NCBI GenBank assembly: GCA_945872825.1
Contig: CAMCBD010000026.1
Span: forward strand, 1 to 32,876
Direction: 5' to 3'
DNA from: Nitrosomonas ureae
Lineage (GTDB): Bacteria > Pseudomonadota > Gammaproteobacteria > Burkholderiales > Nitrosomonadaceae
DNA length: 32,876 nucleotides
The translations under genes were made by a program, and so were the position numbers. Below, piece after piece: positions 1-9,615 of the stretch. Each line of letters starts with the position of its first letter. Position 1 is the stretch's first letter. The notes below the pieces were generated by a model. It was not told the origin of the DNA. It worked only from the letters and a program-made list of their open reading frames with translations, and did not search any database.

Positions 1-128
1 CGCTTTCATCAAGGTCTTGATAACCAAACTCCCAATGAGGTTTATTATCAATATCAAGCAATTCATCAGGCTGCCTGAGCTTGATTAACTACCCATATCA
101 GAGCTTAATTCTACTCTCAGGTTGGACA
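1..128 (+). mobile_element. 3' end of an IS3-type insertion sequence (partial)
   Basis: Frame 1 is open from the window edge to a TGA at 76-78. It encodes a 25-residue tail containing FHQGLDNQTPNEVYY, which resembles the C-terminus of IS3-family OrfB transposases (the usual pattern is YN...RPH-SLG--TP-EVY). About 50 bases further, the sequence reaches GGTTGGACA at 120-128. IS3-family ends read TG...CA, so base 128 is a plausible right boundary of the element. The remainder lies outside the window. The family call rests on a short tail and is moderate; the boundary is inferred. Confidence 0.55.
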
Positions 129-824
129 GTTGCAGGAGACCACTTCAAGGAGTGATGTGTTGGTTGGTCCAATTAAAGAAAAATCAAACTGCCCTGATTG
201 AATCTTTTTTGACCCATTGAATAGAACTTTAATGAAATTCCCATACCTTGTAGCAGGGATTTTGTCTTCATTTAACCAGAGTATTAGTACCTGCTTTTCA
301 TGACTATCCTTAAACCACTCATAAGGCATATCAATAGGGGGACAATGTGCATCAACATCAGAGACGCATGATGATTGCAAGCGATAAAAATTTATATGCT
401 CAGTATCTTGAGCAAAGTATCCTCGTGCACCAAGTGCAGAAACTACTGCATAACGATAGCGTTGCCGAAATTCAGTCAATTCTGGATAGGAGCTACCAAA
501 AACACTGATAGCGATAATTCTTAGATCTGTATCGTTTTGAATCTCGCTCCCGATTTCTTTCCTAAATTCATCTATCGATTTAGGCAGAAGTTTTTTTTCA
601 GATTCCTTATCTTGATTAAGATGTCGCTCAACGGCCGCAATCGGATCTTGCCATAAGCGCGCATCTACTTTACGAACATCGGACGATAATAGCTTGTTGG
701 TATATTGCGGATCGTGCGGGCGTGAGCTGGTTAAAGGATTGATTAATGTACCTGTAGCAAGCATTATCAATAATAAAATCGAGATCAGGCCGGTTTTTGA
801 ATCGTGATTATTATCGGCTGCCAT
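117..824 (-). CDS. Membrane-anchored protein of unknown function, probably truncated by an IS
   Basis: A 235-residue protein with one hydrophobic segment near the N-terminus (about residues 12-29, rich in Leu, Ile and Ala), followed by a hydrophilic region. The stretch DVRKVDARLWQDPIAAVERH recalls the start of large uncharacterised membrane proteins, but I cannot name a family. The last codons (Cys-Pro-Thr-stop) coincide exactly with the presumed IS3 right end at 117-128, so the native protein probably continued beyond the Asn encoded at 129-131. It is transcribed away from the large peptidase gene, with about 200 bases between the two starts. No convincing ribosome binding site is visible before the chosen ATG. 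Function is unknown, and it may be a non-functional 5' fragment. Confidence 0.55.
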   Translation of the reverse strand: MAADNNHDSKTGLISILLLIMLATGTLINPLTSSRPHDPQYTNKLLSSDVRKVDARLWQDPIAAVERHLNQDKESEKKLLPKSIDEFRKEIGSEIQNDTDLRIIAISVFGSSYPELTEFRQRYRYAVVSALGARGYFAQDTEHINFYRLQSSCVSDVDAHCPPIDMPYEWFKDSHEKQVLILWLNEDKIPATRYGNFIKVLFNGSKKIQSGQFDFSLIGPTNTSLLEVVSCNCPT

Positions 825-1025
825 AGCTTTTTTCTCGCTTCATGAATTTTTGTATCAAATGCACAGAATTATGTCGATGTTATGCGGTTCATCTCAAGAA
901 AACAATGATGTTTGATATGATGTGAACTGGCTGTTAGTAAAATCACATTACAGCACAAATCGTGTAAAAATCTGGATTATTGTCAGAATTCATCAAAGAA
1001 AAACTTCCAAACAAGAAAAGGGAAA

Positions 1026-4000
1026 ATGCAAAAATTAATAAATCGCAGTGTGGCAGTGCTCTTCTTCATCATCTGCACGCTCTACAGTCTCGTTACTTTT
1101 GCAAGCACCACAACTTTCCATCACCACATGGAAATCCAATTGTCGCCGGATACCTCGGAAATCCGGGTCAAAGACCATATTCAGATTCCAATGCATGTGC
1201 AGAATCAAGAAATCCCCATGCAACTCGATTTCTTCCTGCACGCCGGTTTGACGATTACGGATATACAAAACGCTGAAATTAAAGCACAAGGCAATGAAGT
1301 TGCTTTGAAATCCCGGTCAATTTCCATTAAACATTACACTGTAACGTTGCTTCCCGGTCAGAAGGAATTCACGCTGCATTTCAATGGAAAAATCAATCAC
1401 CCGGTGCAAAGCCCAGGACAAGAGTACGCACGCAGTTTCAGTTACACACCGGGAGTCATCTCGAATGAGGGAATTTTTCTGGCCAATTCCAGCGCGTGGT
1501 ATCCGCAGTTTGAAACTGATGCGATGGTGTCATTTCGCCTGGATATTCAAGTGCCCGCTGATTGGGATGTCGTCAGCCAGGGTACGTTGGTGCGCGAACA
1601 GAAAACAGCCACAACCCAGAATGTAATTTGGGAAGAAACACAGCCGCAAGACGATATCTATATCGTCGCGGGCCGCTATCAGCGCTACACGCAATCCGCC
1701 GGTGCGGTGAATGCTTTGGTTTATTTGCGTAGCGCGGATGAAGCGTTGGCGCAGAAATATCTGGACGTCACGGCGCAATATATTGCCCTGTATAACAAGC
1801 TGATCGGTCCTTACCCGTACACAAAATTCGCTCTGGTCGAGAATTTCTGGGAAACCGGATACGGCATACCATCGTTCACGCTACTCGGCCCCAAAGTAAT
1901 TCGTTTTCCTTTCATTCTGCATTCGTCGTATCCGCATGAGATTCTGCATAATTACTGGGGCAATGGCGTGTTTGTCGATTATGCCAAGGGGAATTGGGCG
2001 GAAGGCTTAACTGCTTATCTCGCGGATCACTTGGTCAATGAACAACGCGGCAAAGGCGAAGAGTATCGCCGCGACGTGCTGCAGAAATATGCTGATTTTG
2101 TGAACAAGGAAAAAGATTTTCCTATCATCCAGTTCGTTTCGCGCCATAGTGCGAGCTCGGAAGCCGTGGGTTATGGTAAGACCATGCTATTTTTCCACAT
2201 GCTGCGCCAGGAATTGGGCGACGAAGATTTTGTGCGCGTGCTACGTCAATTTTATAAGCAGTTCAAATTCAAACAAGCGACTTTTGCAGATTTGCTCACG
2301 ACGATCAACACAACCACCGGTCAAGATTTTTCTGCGCAGTTTGAGCAATGGGTGCACCGCGCTGGCGCACCCGATTTATTACTACGCGAGGCAGAAACCG
2401 AACGCACGGCGCAAGGATTTAAGCTCAAGATGACGGTTGAGCAAACGCAACCGGGCGAACTCTATCGTCTGCGCGTCCCTGTTTCTATCACGCTGGAAGG
2501 TGAGGATATGGCGACGCAATCGCACATCACTATGGATCAGCGAACACAAACCATTGAAATGGATTTCCACGCTCGCCCGGTGCGTATCGATCTTGATCCG
2601 CACTTTGATGTGTTCAGGCGCTTGGATAGCCGTGAAATCCCTTCCGCCTTGTCGCAGGGTTTTGGCGCAGAAAAACCGTTGCTGATTCTGCCTGCGCGCG
2701 CAGATAAACAAATCTCAGACGCGTATCGTGCGCTGGCGGCGAACTGGCAGAAAACCCAATCGAACCCACTGGAAGTGATTACGGACGATCAACTCACCGC
2801 TTTGCCCGCAGATCGCACCATCTGGATCATGGGTTGGCAAAATAAATTTGCTGAGACTGTCGCCAAAACTTTGGCGGATCGTAGTGTTTCCTATCAGCAG
2901 AACAAATTGCAACTGGATCAAAAGACCTATCCGCAAACTGAGCACGCCGTCGTATTGACTACCCGGCAACCGTCCAATCCGGATAAAACGCTGTTATGGA
3001 TCGCATCGGACAATCCCAAGGCGATTGCCGAGCTGGCCAACAAATTGCCGCACTACCGTAAATACAGTTATTTGGTATTCAAAGGCGACGAGTTGACCAA
3101 TATCGACAAAGGCCAATGGCCGATCACGCAATCGCCGCTCTCGCAATGGATCAAGCAGAAAGACAATTACGCCATTCACACGACACATACCGGCATCACC
3201 AAACCGCGCCGCGCATTGGCGGAATTGCCGCCGGTTTTTTCCGAGAGCCGCATGCTAAGTGATATTACGCATTTGGCCAGCGAATCGTTCAAGGGACGCG
3301 AACTGGGCACCCCGGAACTGGATACCGCAGCAACGTATATTGCCAAGCAATTTCAGCAAATCGGTCTGATACCCGGCGGCGGCGACAATAGTTATTTCCA
3401 GATTTGGCAGCAAGATGTCGGTGTGCCGAAGGGCACTATCACACTACGCAATGTGATCGGCATTTTGCCGGGTACCAACCCGCAACTCGCCGGGCAAAGC
3501 CTGATCATCGGCGCGCATTACGACCACCTCGGAATGGGCTGGCCGGACGTGCGTGCCGCACATCAGGGGAAAATTCATTACGGTGCGGATGACAATGCCA
3601 GCGGAATCGCCATCCTACTGGAATTGGCACGGCAAATCGTGCCCAAATGGCAACCGGAACGCACCATTATTTTTGTCGCTTTCACCGGGGAGGAAGCGAA
3701 TTTGCTCGGCTCCAAGCATTACATCCGCAATACCAAAAATTATCCAACCGGGAAAATCATCGCGATGCTGAATCTGGATACCGTGGGACGGCTTGAGAAC
3801 AACCCGGTCACAGTGTTCGGCGCCGGAACCGCGCGCGAACTGGTGCATGTTTTCCGCGGCGCAGGCTTTGTCACCGGCATTCGCGTCAACGCCGTACAAG
3901 ACGACTTCGGCTCCAGCGACCAAGCCGCATTCATCCAAGCCGGTGTGCCCGCCGTGCAATTCTTCGCCAGCGCACACGAGGACTACCACGCCCCCGGCGA

Positions 4001-4421
4001 CACCGTGGACAAAATCGACTCTGCAGGATTGGTCAAAGTCGCTGCCATCCTCAAAGAAGCCACCGAATACCTGGCTAACCGCATCGAGCCGTTAACCCTC
4101 ACGTTGCCATCGCAGAATGCGCAAACTGAATCCACAGAAACAAAAACCAAAGAAAAACGCACAGCCAGCCTCGGCACAGTGCCGGATTTTTCGTACCAGG
4201 GCGAAGGCGTGCGCATCGACAACACCCTCCCCGGCTCCCCGGCGCAACAAGCGGGACTACAACCGGGCGACATTTTGATTCAACTGGCTGGACAACCAAT
4301 CAGTGATTTGGCATCGTATGCTAATATCCTGCGAACGCTCAAAGCCGGAGAAAAATCCGAATTGAAATACCAGCGAGATGGTGAAGTGAATTTGGTTGAG
4401 GTTATGTTGGTTGAACGTTAA
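1026..4421 (+). CDS. Secreted M1-M28-PDZ multidomain metallopeptidase
   Basis: A 1131-residue exported protein with a signal peptide at about residues 1-26. The N-terminal half is an M1 (gluzincin aminopeptidase) domain. It has the zinc motif HEILH at about 304-308, a third ligand Glu in [10 protein letters not shown] about 18 residues later, and ENFWETGYG in place of the usual GAMEN. Residues ~750-1010 form an M28 aminopeptidase domain with [32 protein letters not shown] and DYHAPGDT, which together supply the two-zinc ligands. The last ~85 residues are a PDZ domain ([17 protein letters not shown]). It presumably trims peptides in the periplasm or outside the cell. The start is chosen because it opens the signal peptide; AAGGGA lies a few bases upstream. 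Two exopeptidase domains in one chain is unusual. Activity of both is inferred from the motifs. Confidence 0.85.
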   Translation: MQKLINRSVAVLFFIICTLYSLVTFASTTTFHHHMEIQLSPDTSEIRVKDHIQIPMHVQNQEIPMQLDFFLHAGLTITDIQNAEIKAQGNEVALKSRSISIKHYTVTLLPGQKEFTLHFNGKINHPVQSPGQEYARSFSYTPGVISNEGIFLANSSAWYPQFETDAMVSFRLDIQVPADWDVVSQGTLVREQKTATTQNVIWEETQPQDDIYIVAGRYQRYTQSAGAVNALVYLRSADEALAQKYLDVTAQYIALYNKLIGPYPYTKFALVENFWETGYGIPSFTLLGPKVIRFPFILHSSYPHEILHNYWGNGVFVDYAKGNWAEGLTAYLADHLVNEQRGKGEEYRRDVLQKYADFVNKEKDFPIIQFVSRHSASSEAVGYGKTMLFFHMLRQELGDEDFVRVLRQFYKQFKFKQATFADLLTTINTTTGQDFSAQFEQWVHRAGAPDLLLREAETERTAQGFKLKMTVEQTQPGELYRLRVPVSITLEGEDMATQSHITMDQRTQTIEMDFHARPVRIDLDPHFDVFRRLDSREIPSALSQGFGAEKPLLILPARADKQISDAYRALAANWQKTQSNPLEVITDDQLTALPADRTIWIMGWQNKFAETVAKTLADRSVSYQQNKLQLDQKTYPQTEHAVVLTTRQPSNPDKTLLWIASDNPKAIAELANKLPHYRKYSYLVFKGDELTNIDKGQWPITQSPLSQWIKQKDNYAIHTTHTGITKPRRALAELPPVFSESRMLSDITHLASESFKGRELGTPELDTAATYIAKQFQQIGLIPGGGDNSYFQIWQQDVGVPKGTITLRNVIGILPGTNPQLAGQSLIIGAHYDHLGMGWPDVRAAHQGKIHYGADDNASGIAILLELARQIVPKWQPERTIIFVAFTGEEANLLGSKHYIRNTKNYPTGKIIAMLNLDTVGRLENNPVTVFGAGTARELVHVFRGAGFVTGIRVNAVQDDFGSSDQAAFIQAGVPAVQFFASAHEDYHAPGDTVDKIDSAGLVKVAAILKEATEYLANRIEPLTLTLPSQNAQTESTETKTKEKRTASLGTVPDFSYQGEGVRIDNTLPGSPAQQAGLQPGDILIQLAGQPISDLASYANILRTLKAGEKSELKYQRDGEVNLVEVMLVER

Positions 4422-4478
4422 TGGCGCTATGGTTCAATATTCTATTTTGCCGAATGACTAAACAGGGAGAGTTGGTGC

Positions 4479-4592
4479 ATGACAAAATCTGAGGCCCAAA
4501 CTCGTTCGGAGCTCATTGATAAGCAACTGGCGCTACCAGGCTGGAATATCAAAGACCCCGCGCAAGTGCCAGAGGGAGGACAGAGCAAATGA
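4479..4592 (+). pseudogene. N-terminal remnant of an HsdR-like restriction/helicase gene (37 codons)
   Basis: A short ORF with GGGAG upstream of its ATG. It encodes SEAQTRSELIDKQLALPGWN followed by IKDPAQV, which is very like the first ~30 residues of type I restriction R subunits and related DEAD/DEAH helicases (consensus: xTRxxLIDxxLxxAGWxVxDPxxV). After PAQV the frame departs from that pattern (PEGGQSK) and stops. The TGA overlaps the start of the reverse-transcriptase gene as ATGA, so ribosomes finishing this ORF could restart on the next gene. I infer that an incoming cassette or a deletion replaced the body of the old gene and left its promoter and start. It could alternatively be a short leader peptide in its own right. 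Confidence 0.6.
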
Positions 4593-7500
4593 CTGATCTT
4601 CAAAATCTTGGTCTTGCCTATCGCAAAGCCAAGGTTGATTTATACTACTCCTCACACGCCTCGCTGGACGCAATTGCAAAATATGAGGAAAACCTGCACG
4701 ACAACCTTTCCGCGCTGCTGGATAAGATCAACGGTGTAGATGAATCTTGGGTAACAAAAGTCAGCTTCATTGGCACTTGGACACTAGCAAGCAAATCTGT
4801 CGATATGGACGGCTGGAAGCATCATCGGAAAGAGAATGGCAACGGCCTGATCTTCTCTTCCCCGACCAATGAATGGGAACATGCCTGCAAGGCACTGACT
4901 GAAAACGAAAACCCTGAGAAACCAAAAGCTGAATTCCGAGTGATGGCGAAGTGCAGCCTGGACTTTCATGTGCTGTCCACGTTGTGGATGCTGGAAGTCG
5001 GCTATCTGTTTGATGCCAGATTGACCGACTGCTCTTATGGCAATCGTTTGCGTCGCACCAAGGATGGCAAGCTCATCAACCCGTTGTCGCTTGGTTCGTT
5101 CCAGCCCTACCTTAAGCCCTTTCGCGACTGGCGTGACAATGGCATCATCGCCATGCGCACCGCATTGGACGCTGACAAGAAGATTGTTGCGCTCACCGCT
5201 GATGTCAGCTCTTTCTATCACGAACTGAATCCCGGATTCATGCTGGCCTCAGCCTTCGTCAACGAGGTGTTGGGACTAGAGCTGACGGAAGATCAGGCCA
5301 AGCTCAACCGTCTTTTTATCCAGGCACTGTGGGCTTGGGCAGCGACAACGCCATTGAAGAAGGGCCTACCAGTCGGACTGCCCGCCTCTGCGGTAGTAGC
5401 CAACATCGCATTGGTTGAACTGGATCGCTGCATCGAGCAACAAGTGGTGCCTATCTACTACGGGCGCTATGTGGACGACATTCTGTTGGTCATGGAGAAC
5501 GGTGCCGATTTTGGCTCCACCGTCCAACTGTGGGAATGGTTGTTCGCCCGCGCTGGCGGAAAACTGGACTGGGTAGGTGCCGAGAAAAAGCAGCAGATTT
5601 GTTTCAAACCCAATTACCTCAGCCATGATGGAAGCAAAATCCATTTCGCCAATGGCAAGAACAAGGTGTTTATCCTTGCGGGTGAGCCAGGGAAAACGTT
5701 GGTGGACGCTATTGCCCACCAGATCCAAGAACGCGCCAGCGAATGGCGAGCCATGCCAAGACTGCCGCGATCGGCCGACCACATAGGCACCGATCTGTTG
5801 GCCGCCACACAAAGCGATGGTGAAGGTGCCGACAGCCTGCGTAAGGCCGATGCCCTGACCATGCGTCGTGCGAGCTTTGCTATCAAGCTGCGCGACTTTG
5901 AAGCCTATGAGCGTGACCTACTACCAGATGCCTGGGTGAAGCATCGACAAGCATTCTTCCGCGCTTTTATCCAGCATGTGCTGGTGTTGCCACAGTTCTT
6001 TGACTTGGCCATCTACCTGCCACGCGTGATTCGTCTGGCTACGGCCTGCGAGGATTTTGCAGATGTGCGCAAAATCTTCGAGACACTAGAAAATCTCTGC
6101 AAACAAGTCAAAGATCAGTGCGAAGTTGTCATCAAGGCGTGGCCCGAAGATGAGAAAAAGCCAAACGCCACCGAGATGATCAACTGCTGGCAAGAACAGC
6201 TCTTCTTCAGCATCCGCGAAAGTATCACTGCTGCCTTTCCACCCCGCTTGTCCAAAGCAGGCAAGCAGGCGTGGAAAGCACACATGGAAGACTGTCACCC
6301 AATGGTGGACCTTGAAACCTTTCCGGCTTGGCCATCATCAGTCAAAGACTTTCAAACACAGCAGGCACGACTGTTCTCATTCGACCTCGCGCACATGCCG
6401 TTTCGCTTCATCGGCTTGCCGAGGGAGATGGTCGCCCAGCGCGGTATCCCTGCGAAAAAGTCGGTTGTAGATTGCACCGAAGCCGCAAAGTTACTGCCGG
6501 ACAAAGTAACGACTGGCACTCAATCACTTGCCAAATGGCTAAGGTTCAAGGGCCTGCCGCATGGCCTACTGTTTGCCACCCGCCCCTTCAATCTGCCGGA
6601 GCTTTTCGTCCTGGACAAGGATGCCTATACCGAGATCGGACGCGCTGCCATGCAAGGCGTTGTGCTTGCTGTGCGCGGCTTTGAACTCAATGAGAGAGCC
6701 CCTTGTTTCGACAAGCACTGCGTTCTGCAAATTCCAGATGGCATCACTCCACGCAAATATGGTGTTGCCGTATCCAGTTGGCAGACGCACATGGGGAGCT
6801 GGACGGCATCCGTCATGCGAATGTCCGACCCAGACGCCGACCGCTACGCACGCCTGTGCCGTTTGCTGGATGGTGTAATAGCCCAACCTCACGATAGCCG
6901 CTATTTAATTTTGCCGGAACTGGCACTGCCCGCGCACTGGTTTATCCGCATCGCCCGCAAGCTGCAAGGTCGAGGCATCTCGCTTATCACGGGCATCGAA
7001 TACCTGCACGCCAGCAAGGCTCGGGTGCGCAATCAAGTCTGGGCAGCTCTGTCACACAATGGTTTGGGGTTTCCCTCACTGATGATTTACCGGCAGGACA
7101 AGCAATGCCCAGCCTTGCATGAGGAGCAGGAATTGCAACGGCTAGCCGGGCTAGAGATGAAGCCCAGCAAGGTTTGGAAAACGCCCCCCATCATTCAGCA
7201 TGGTGATTTACGTTTTGCCCTGCTGATCTGTAGCGAACTGACCAATATCAGTTACCGCGCAGCCCTGCGCGGCAAGGTGGATGCGCTGTTTGTACCGGAA
7301 TGGAATCCCGATACCGAAACCTTCAATGCGCTGGTGGAATCCGCCGCGCTGGACATACACGCCTACATCATCCAATGCAATGACCGGCAATACGGTGATA
7401 GCCGGATCCGAGCCCCGTTCAAGGACAGCTGGAAGCGCGACGTGCTACGGGTCAAGGGCGGTGTCACCGACTACTGCGTCATTGGTGAAATCGACGTGCA

Positions 7501-7624
7501 ATCCCTGCGCCAGTTCCAAAGCAGCCACCGCTCGTCCGACAAACCATTCAAGCCGGTACCGGATGGGTTCAACGAAGCGATGGATCACAACCGCAAAGTG
7601 TTACCTGCAGGCAGTGGGGAATGA
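4589..7624 (+). CDS. drt1: Defence-associated reverse transcriptase fused to nitrilase, DRT type 1 (UG1-like)
   Basis: A 1011-residue protein. The reverse-transcriptase domain spans about residues 130-330. The first catalytic Asp is in ADVSSFYHELN (Asp205), followed by GLPVGLPAS (259-267) and the catalytic YVDD (294-297). After a long linker, a C-terminal nitrilase/amidohydrolase-like domain carries ILPELALP (Glu777) and LLICSEL (Cys881), with candidate lysines just before the Cys. These are positioned as a Glu-Lys-Cys triad. RT plus C-terminal nitrilase is the architecture of the UG1/DRT1 antiphage family. The gene appears full-length and starts inside the stop of an HsdR-like remnant (ATGA). 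Relics of HNH and AlbA_2/Fic-like genes follow. No partner gene or structured RNA is obvious. Antiphage function is inferred from the family. Confidence 0.85.
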   Translation: MTDLQNLGLAYRKAKVDLYYSSHASLDAIAKYEENLHDNLSALLDKINGVDESWVTKVSFIGTWTLASKSVDMDGWKHHRKENGNGLIFSSPTNEWEHACKALTENENPEKPKAEFRVMAKCSLDFHVLSTLWMLEVGYLFDARLTDCSYGNRLRRTKDGKLINPLSLGSFQPYLKPFRDWRDNGIIAMRTALDADKKIVALTADVSSFYHELNPGFMLASAFVNEVLGLELTEDQAKLNRLFIQALWAWAATTPLKKGLPVGLPASAVVANIALVELDRCIEQQVVPIYYGRYVDDILLVMENGADFGSTVQLWEWLFARAGGKLDWVGAEKKQQICFKPNYLSHDGSKIHFANGKNKVFILAGEPGKTLVDAIAHQIQERASEWRAMPRLPRSADHIGTDLLAATQSDGEGADSLRKADALTMRRASFAIKLRDFEAYERDLLPDAWVKHRQAFFRAFIQHVLVLPQFFDLAIYLPRVIRLATACEDFADVRKIFETLENLCKQVKDQCEVVIKAWPEDEKKPNATEMINCWQEQLFFSIRESITAAFPPRLSKAGKQAWKAHMEDCHPMVDLETFPAWPSSVKDFQTQQARLFSFDLAHMPFRFIGLPREMVAQRGIPAKKSVVDCTEAAKLLPDKVTTGTQSLAKWLRFKGLPHGLLFATRPFNLPELFVLDKDAYTEIGRAAMQGVVLAVRGFELNERAPCFDKHCVLQIPDGITPRKYGVAVSSWQTHMGSWTASVMRMSDPDADRYARLCRLLDGVIAQPHDSRYLILPELALPAHWFIRIARKLQGRGISLITGIEYLHASKARVRNQVWAALSHNGLGFPSLMIYRQDKQCPALHEEQELQRLAGLEMKPSKVWKTPPIIQHGDLRFALLICSELTNISYRAALRGKVDALFVPEWNPDTETFNALVESAALDIHAYIIQCNDRQYGDSRIRAPFKDSWKRDVLRVKGGVTDYCVIGEIDVQSLRQFQSSHRSSDKPFKPVPDGFNEAMDHNRKVLPAGSGE

Positions 7625-7628
7625 GTAA

Positions 7629-7886
7629 GAGGATGATCACTACACGACTTTTTCCAATGCGAACCGCCTGAGCAAATGCCCGTTTTTCGGTATCGGTGAT
7701 ATCAAGGGCGAGCATTACAGCAAACGGGAGGCCTACGACCATTACCTGCCAAAGGCGCTGTACCCGTTCAACTTCATCAATTTTCGCAATTTGGCGCCTG
7801 TAGTCTGGCGAGACGACAAACCGGTGATGATCGGCGAGGATGCGCCGAAGGTATCAGAAAGTCCTTTCAAGCTACTGATCAAGTAA
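7629..7886 (+). pseudogene. HNH endonuclease fragment
   Basis: This frame opens after a stop at 7626-7628 and has no proper start. It reads RLSKCPFFGIGDIKGEH, then SKREAYDHYLPKALYPFNF, then INFRNLAPV. The DHYLPK...YP...NF-NL-P pattern is the core of a common HNH nuclease family. Those nucleases normally have CxxC zinc knuckles; here the first reads CPFFG (second Cys lost), and the distal CxxC after NLAP is replaced by unrelated sequence (VVWRDDKPV). Both ends are therefore missing. It follows the RT-nitrilase gene by four bases and is best read as debris of an older defence gene. Confidence 0.55.
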
Positions 7887-8023
7887 ACGACCATGTAACC
7901 GACCAAGTAGCGCAACTGTTAAAAGCAATCGGCACTCATGTACTCAACAGCGCCGGCTGGATCGAACGCACGCACGCGCGCAGCCTGATTCTCCGCGTAG
8001 CCCAACACAGCGTTATCGCTTGA
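7874..8023 (+). pseudogene. C-terminal relic of an AlbA_2/Fic-like ATP-binding or regulatory protein
   Basis: An out-of-frame stretch overlapping the end of the HNH relic encodes ATDQVNDHVTDQVAQLLKAI and stops at 8021-8023. Tandem (T/S)DQV repeats followed by a short helix are typical of the linker before the winged-helix tail of AlbA_2 (Schlafen-like) ATP-binding proteins and some Fic proteins, which are frequent in defence islands. There is no start codon or ribosome binding site. The assignment relies on one repeated motif and is tentative. Confidence 0.35.
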
Positions 8024-8191
8024 CTCATAAGAGTTTGCTTTGGTTGCAACTGCGAAATAATTGATAACAGAACACTGTTAACTGCTTAGTAATGCTTTGT
8101 TGACTTGTTATTATTCCCTGATTTCTCATTAAAATTAAGAAAACTCGAACAAAATAATGCAACCCAGTGATATCTCCCCTACTATATCGCG

Positions 8192-8860
8192 ATGAAAAAT
8201 TACTTCTCCCCCGTTCATCTGATATTTTTCGTTTTTCTGCTTGGCGTCATGATGGCGCTTATTCAAGTGGAGTTGCTGTCATTTGCTTTTGCGAAACTGG
8301 GTTTGTCACCGGCATTAGGATTGGTGGTGCTGTTTCTTTCCTTGCTGGGCAGCGTTATCAATTTGCCGGTGACTCGGATTAAAAGCCAGGTACCCATACA
8401 GGAATTCACGCAACCCGTGTATTGGGGGTTGCTCAGAGTGCCAGTGCGCCCATTTCACAACGAGACGCAGATTTCCATTAATCTCGGTGGTTGCCTGATA
8501 CCGGCGGCATTGTCGATTTATTTGTTTTCCAATAGCATGTTGAGCCTGTCTTCCACGCTGCTGGGGATCGCTATCATTACTCTAATCAGTTATTTTTTCA
8601 GCCGTCCGATTCAAGGGCTAGGCATTGGTATGCCGATACTGGTTGCGCCTGTCAGTGCGGCGCTGGTTGGTCTAATACTCAGTCCGGAACAAAGCGCACC
8701 GCTCGCTTATATCAGCGGCACATTGGGGGTGTTGATCGGCGCTGACCTGCTGCACATGAAAGATATTTCCCAGCTCGGCACGCCGTATGCATCGATTGGC
8801 GGGGCTGGCACATTTGATGGGATTTTCATCACCGGTATTGTTGCAGCATTGCTGGCCTGA
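8192..8860 (+). CDS. DUF1614 family integral membrane protein
   Basis: A 222-residue protein that is almost entirely hydrophobic, with roughly six to seven membrane segments. Features such as LLGSVINLPVTRI near residues 51-63, INLGGCLIPAALSIYL and the Gly-rich end GGAGTFDGIFITGIVAALL match the DUF1614 family of putative inner-membrane proteins. No function is established for this family. The ATG at 8192 was chosen because an initial hydrophobic helix follows directly; no strong Shine-Dalgarno sequence is visible. The gene stands alone between defence relics and a convergent PEP-CTERM gene, with a shared hairpin at its 3' end. Confidence 0.75.
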   Translation: MKNYFSPVHLIFFVFLLGVMMALIQVELLSFAFAKLGLSPALGLVVLFLSLLGSVINLPVTRIKSQVPIQEFTQPVYWGLLRVPVRPFHNETQISINLGGCLIPAALSIYLFSNSMLSLSSTLLGIAIITLISYFFSRPIQGLGIGMPILVAPVSAALVGLILSPEQSAPLAYISGTLGVLIGADLLHMKDISQLGTPYASIGGAGTFDGIFITGIVAALLA

Positions 8861-8876
8861 AAGATTAAATGCGCAC

Positions 8877-8899
8877 AAAAAACCCCGCCGCAGCGGGGT
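8877..8899 (-). terminator. Rho-independent terminator of the PEP-CTERM gene
   Basis: A perfect CCCCGC/GCGGGG stem (8883-8888 with 8893-8898, loop CGCA) is flanked on the plus strand by six A residues, which give a U-run for minus-strand transcripts. It lies about 20 bases past the end of the minus-strand PEP-CTERM gene and could also stop the convergent DUF1614 transcript. Confidence 0.85.
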
Positions 8900-8919
8900 C
8901 AGTAGCGTCTTCCTAGAAA

Positions 8920-9615
8920 TTAGGCTGTTTCTTGCAGTTTTTTACGTCGTGAAGCAAACCCCAACAAGCCAAGCCCAGCTAACAACATTGCATAGATTTC
9001 TGGTTCCGGAATGGCCGCTATGGCATCGATTTCGCCTTCGCCAGGAGAATAGAAACCACCCACCAGACGATCTCCCGAGACAACTGCAAAGTAATTATAG
9101 GAACCTGTGAAAGACCATTGTGTCGTCCAGTCGTCAGCATTCTTCAAAGCACTGGAATCATCCACTCCTTTCACCCACACATGAGTGATATGCCCTTCTT
9201 CGAGCAATGTGCCTGTGGAGTCAGAGCCGAAAATGCGGAATTCAAAAGCTTCCCAAGGCTCACCACCCGTGTTGCCAGCAGCCCAGCCATGGTCAATTGC
9301 TGGAATGGCAAGGACAGAACTCAGCGCGGTAGCACTATACACCACGATGGCCGGATCATACTGGAGCCAGTGATGGTCTGCTGTACTCATGGCGGCGGCA
9401 GGCGTGAAACCATCGCTACCCCAAGTTGATCCATCCGCCCAGCCGGTGGCACCGTTACCGCCACTTGAATAACTAAGATAAGTGGTTGGCGACACTTTGC
9501 CGCTTATCACTGTAGCAGTATCAATCAATGTTGTACCACCAATTGTGGTTGTAGCAAAAACAGAAGACGCTGATGCGGTAAATATGGCGATAGCTATTAA
9601 AGTCCGTTTAAACAT
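8920..9615 (-). CDS. PEP-CTERM sorting-domain exported protein
   Basis: A 231-residue protein with a signal peptide (MFKRTLIAIAIFTASASSVFA) and a classical C-terminal exosortase signal: IPEPEIYAMLLAGLGLLGFA followed by the basic cluster SRRKK. In such proteins the signal is processed by an exosortase during export to the surface or the polysaccharide matrix. The middle is rich in Gly, Ser, Thr and Trp and carries no domain I recognise. A strong ribosome binding site (GAGGTGA) precedes the start, and a clear terminator follows. No exosortase gene is in the window, so it must be encoded elsewhere if the signal is used. Confidence 0.9.
   Translation of the reverse strand: MFKRTLIAIAIFTASASSVFATTTIGGTTLIDTATVISGKVSPTTYLSYSSGGNGATGWADGSTWGSDGFTPAAAMSTADHHWLQYDPAIVVYSATALSSVLAIPAIDHGWAAGNTGGEPWEAFEFRIFGSDSTGTLLEEGHITHVWVKGVDDSSALKNADDWTTQWSFTGSYNYFAVVSGDRLVGGFYSPGEGEIDAIAAIPEPEIYAMLLAGLGLLGFASRRKKLQETA

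Noticed and set aside
980-1289. Short plus- and minus-strand ORFs overlapping the start of the peptidase gene
   Set aside because: They overlap the signal peptide region of a large, clearly conserved protein and show no recognisable domains.
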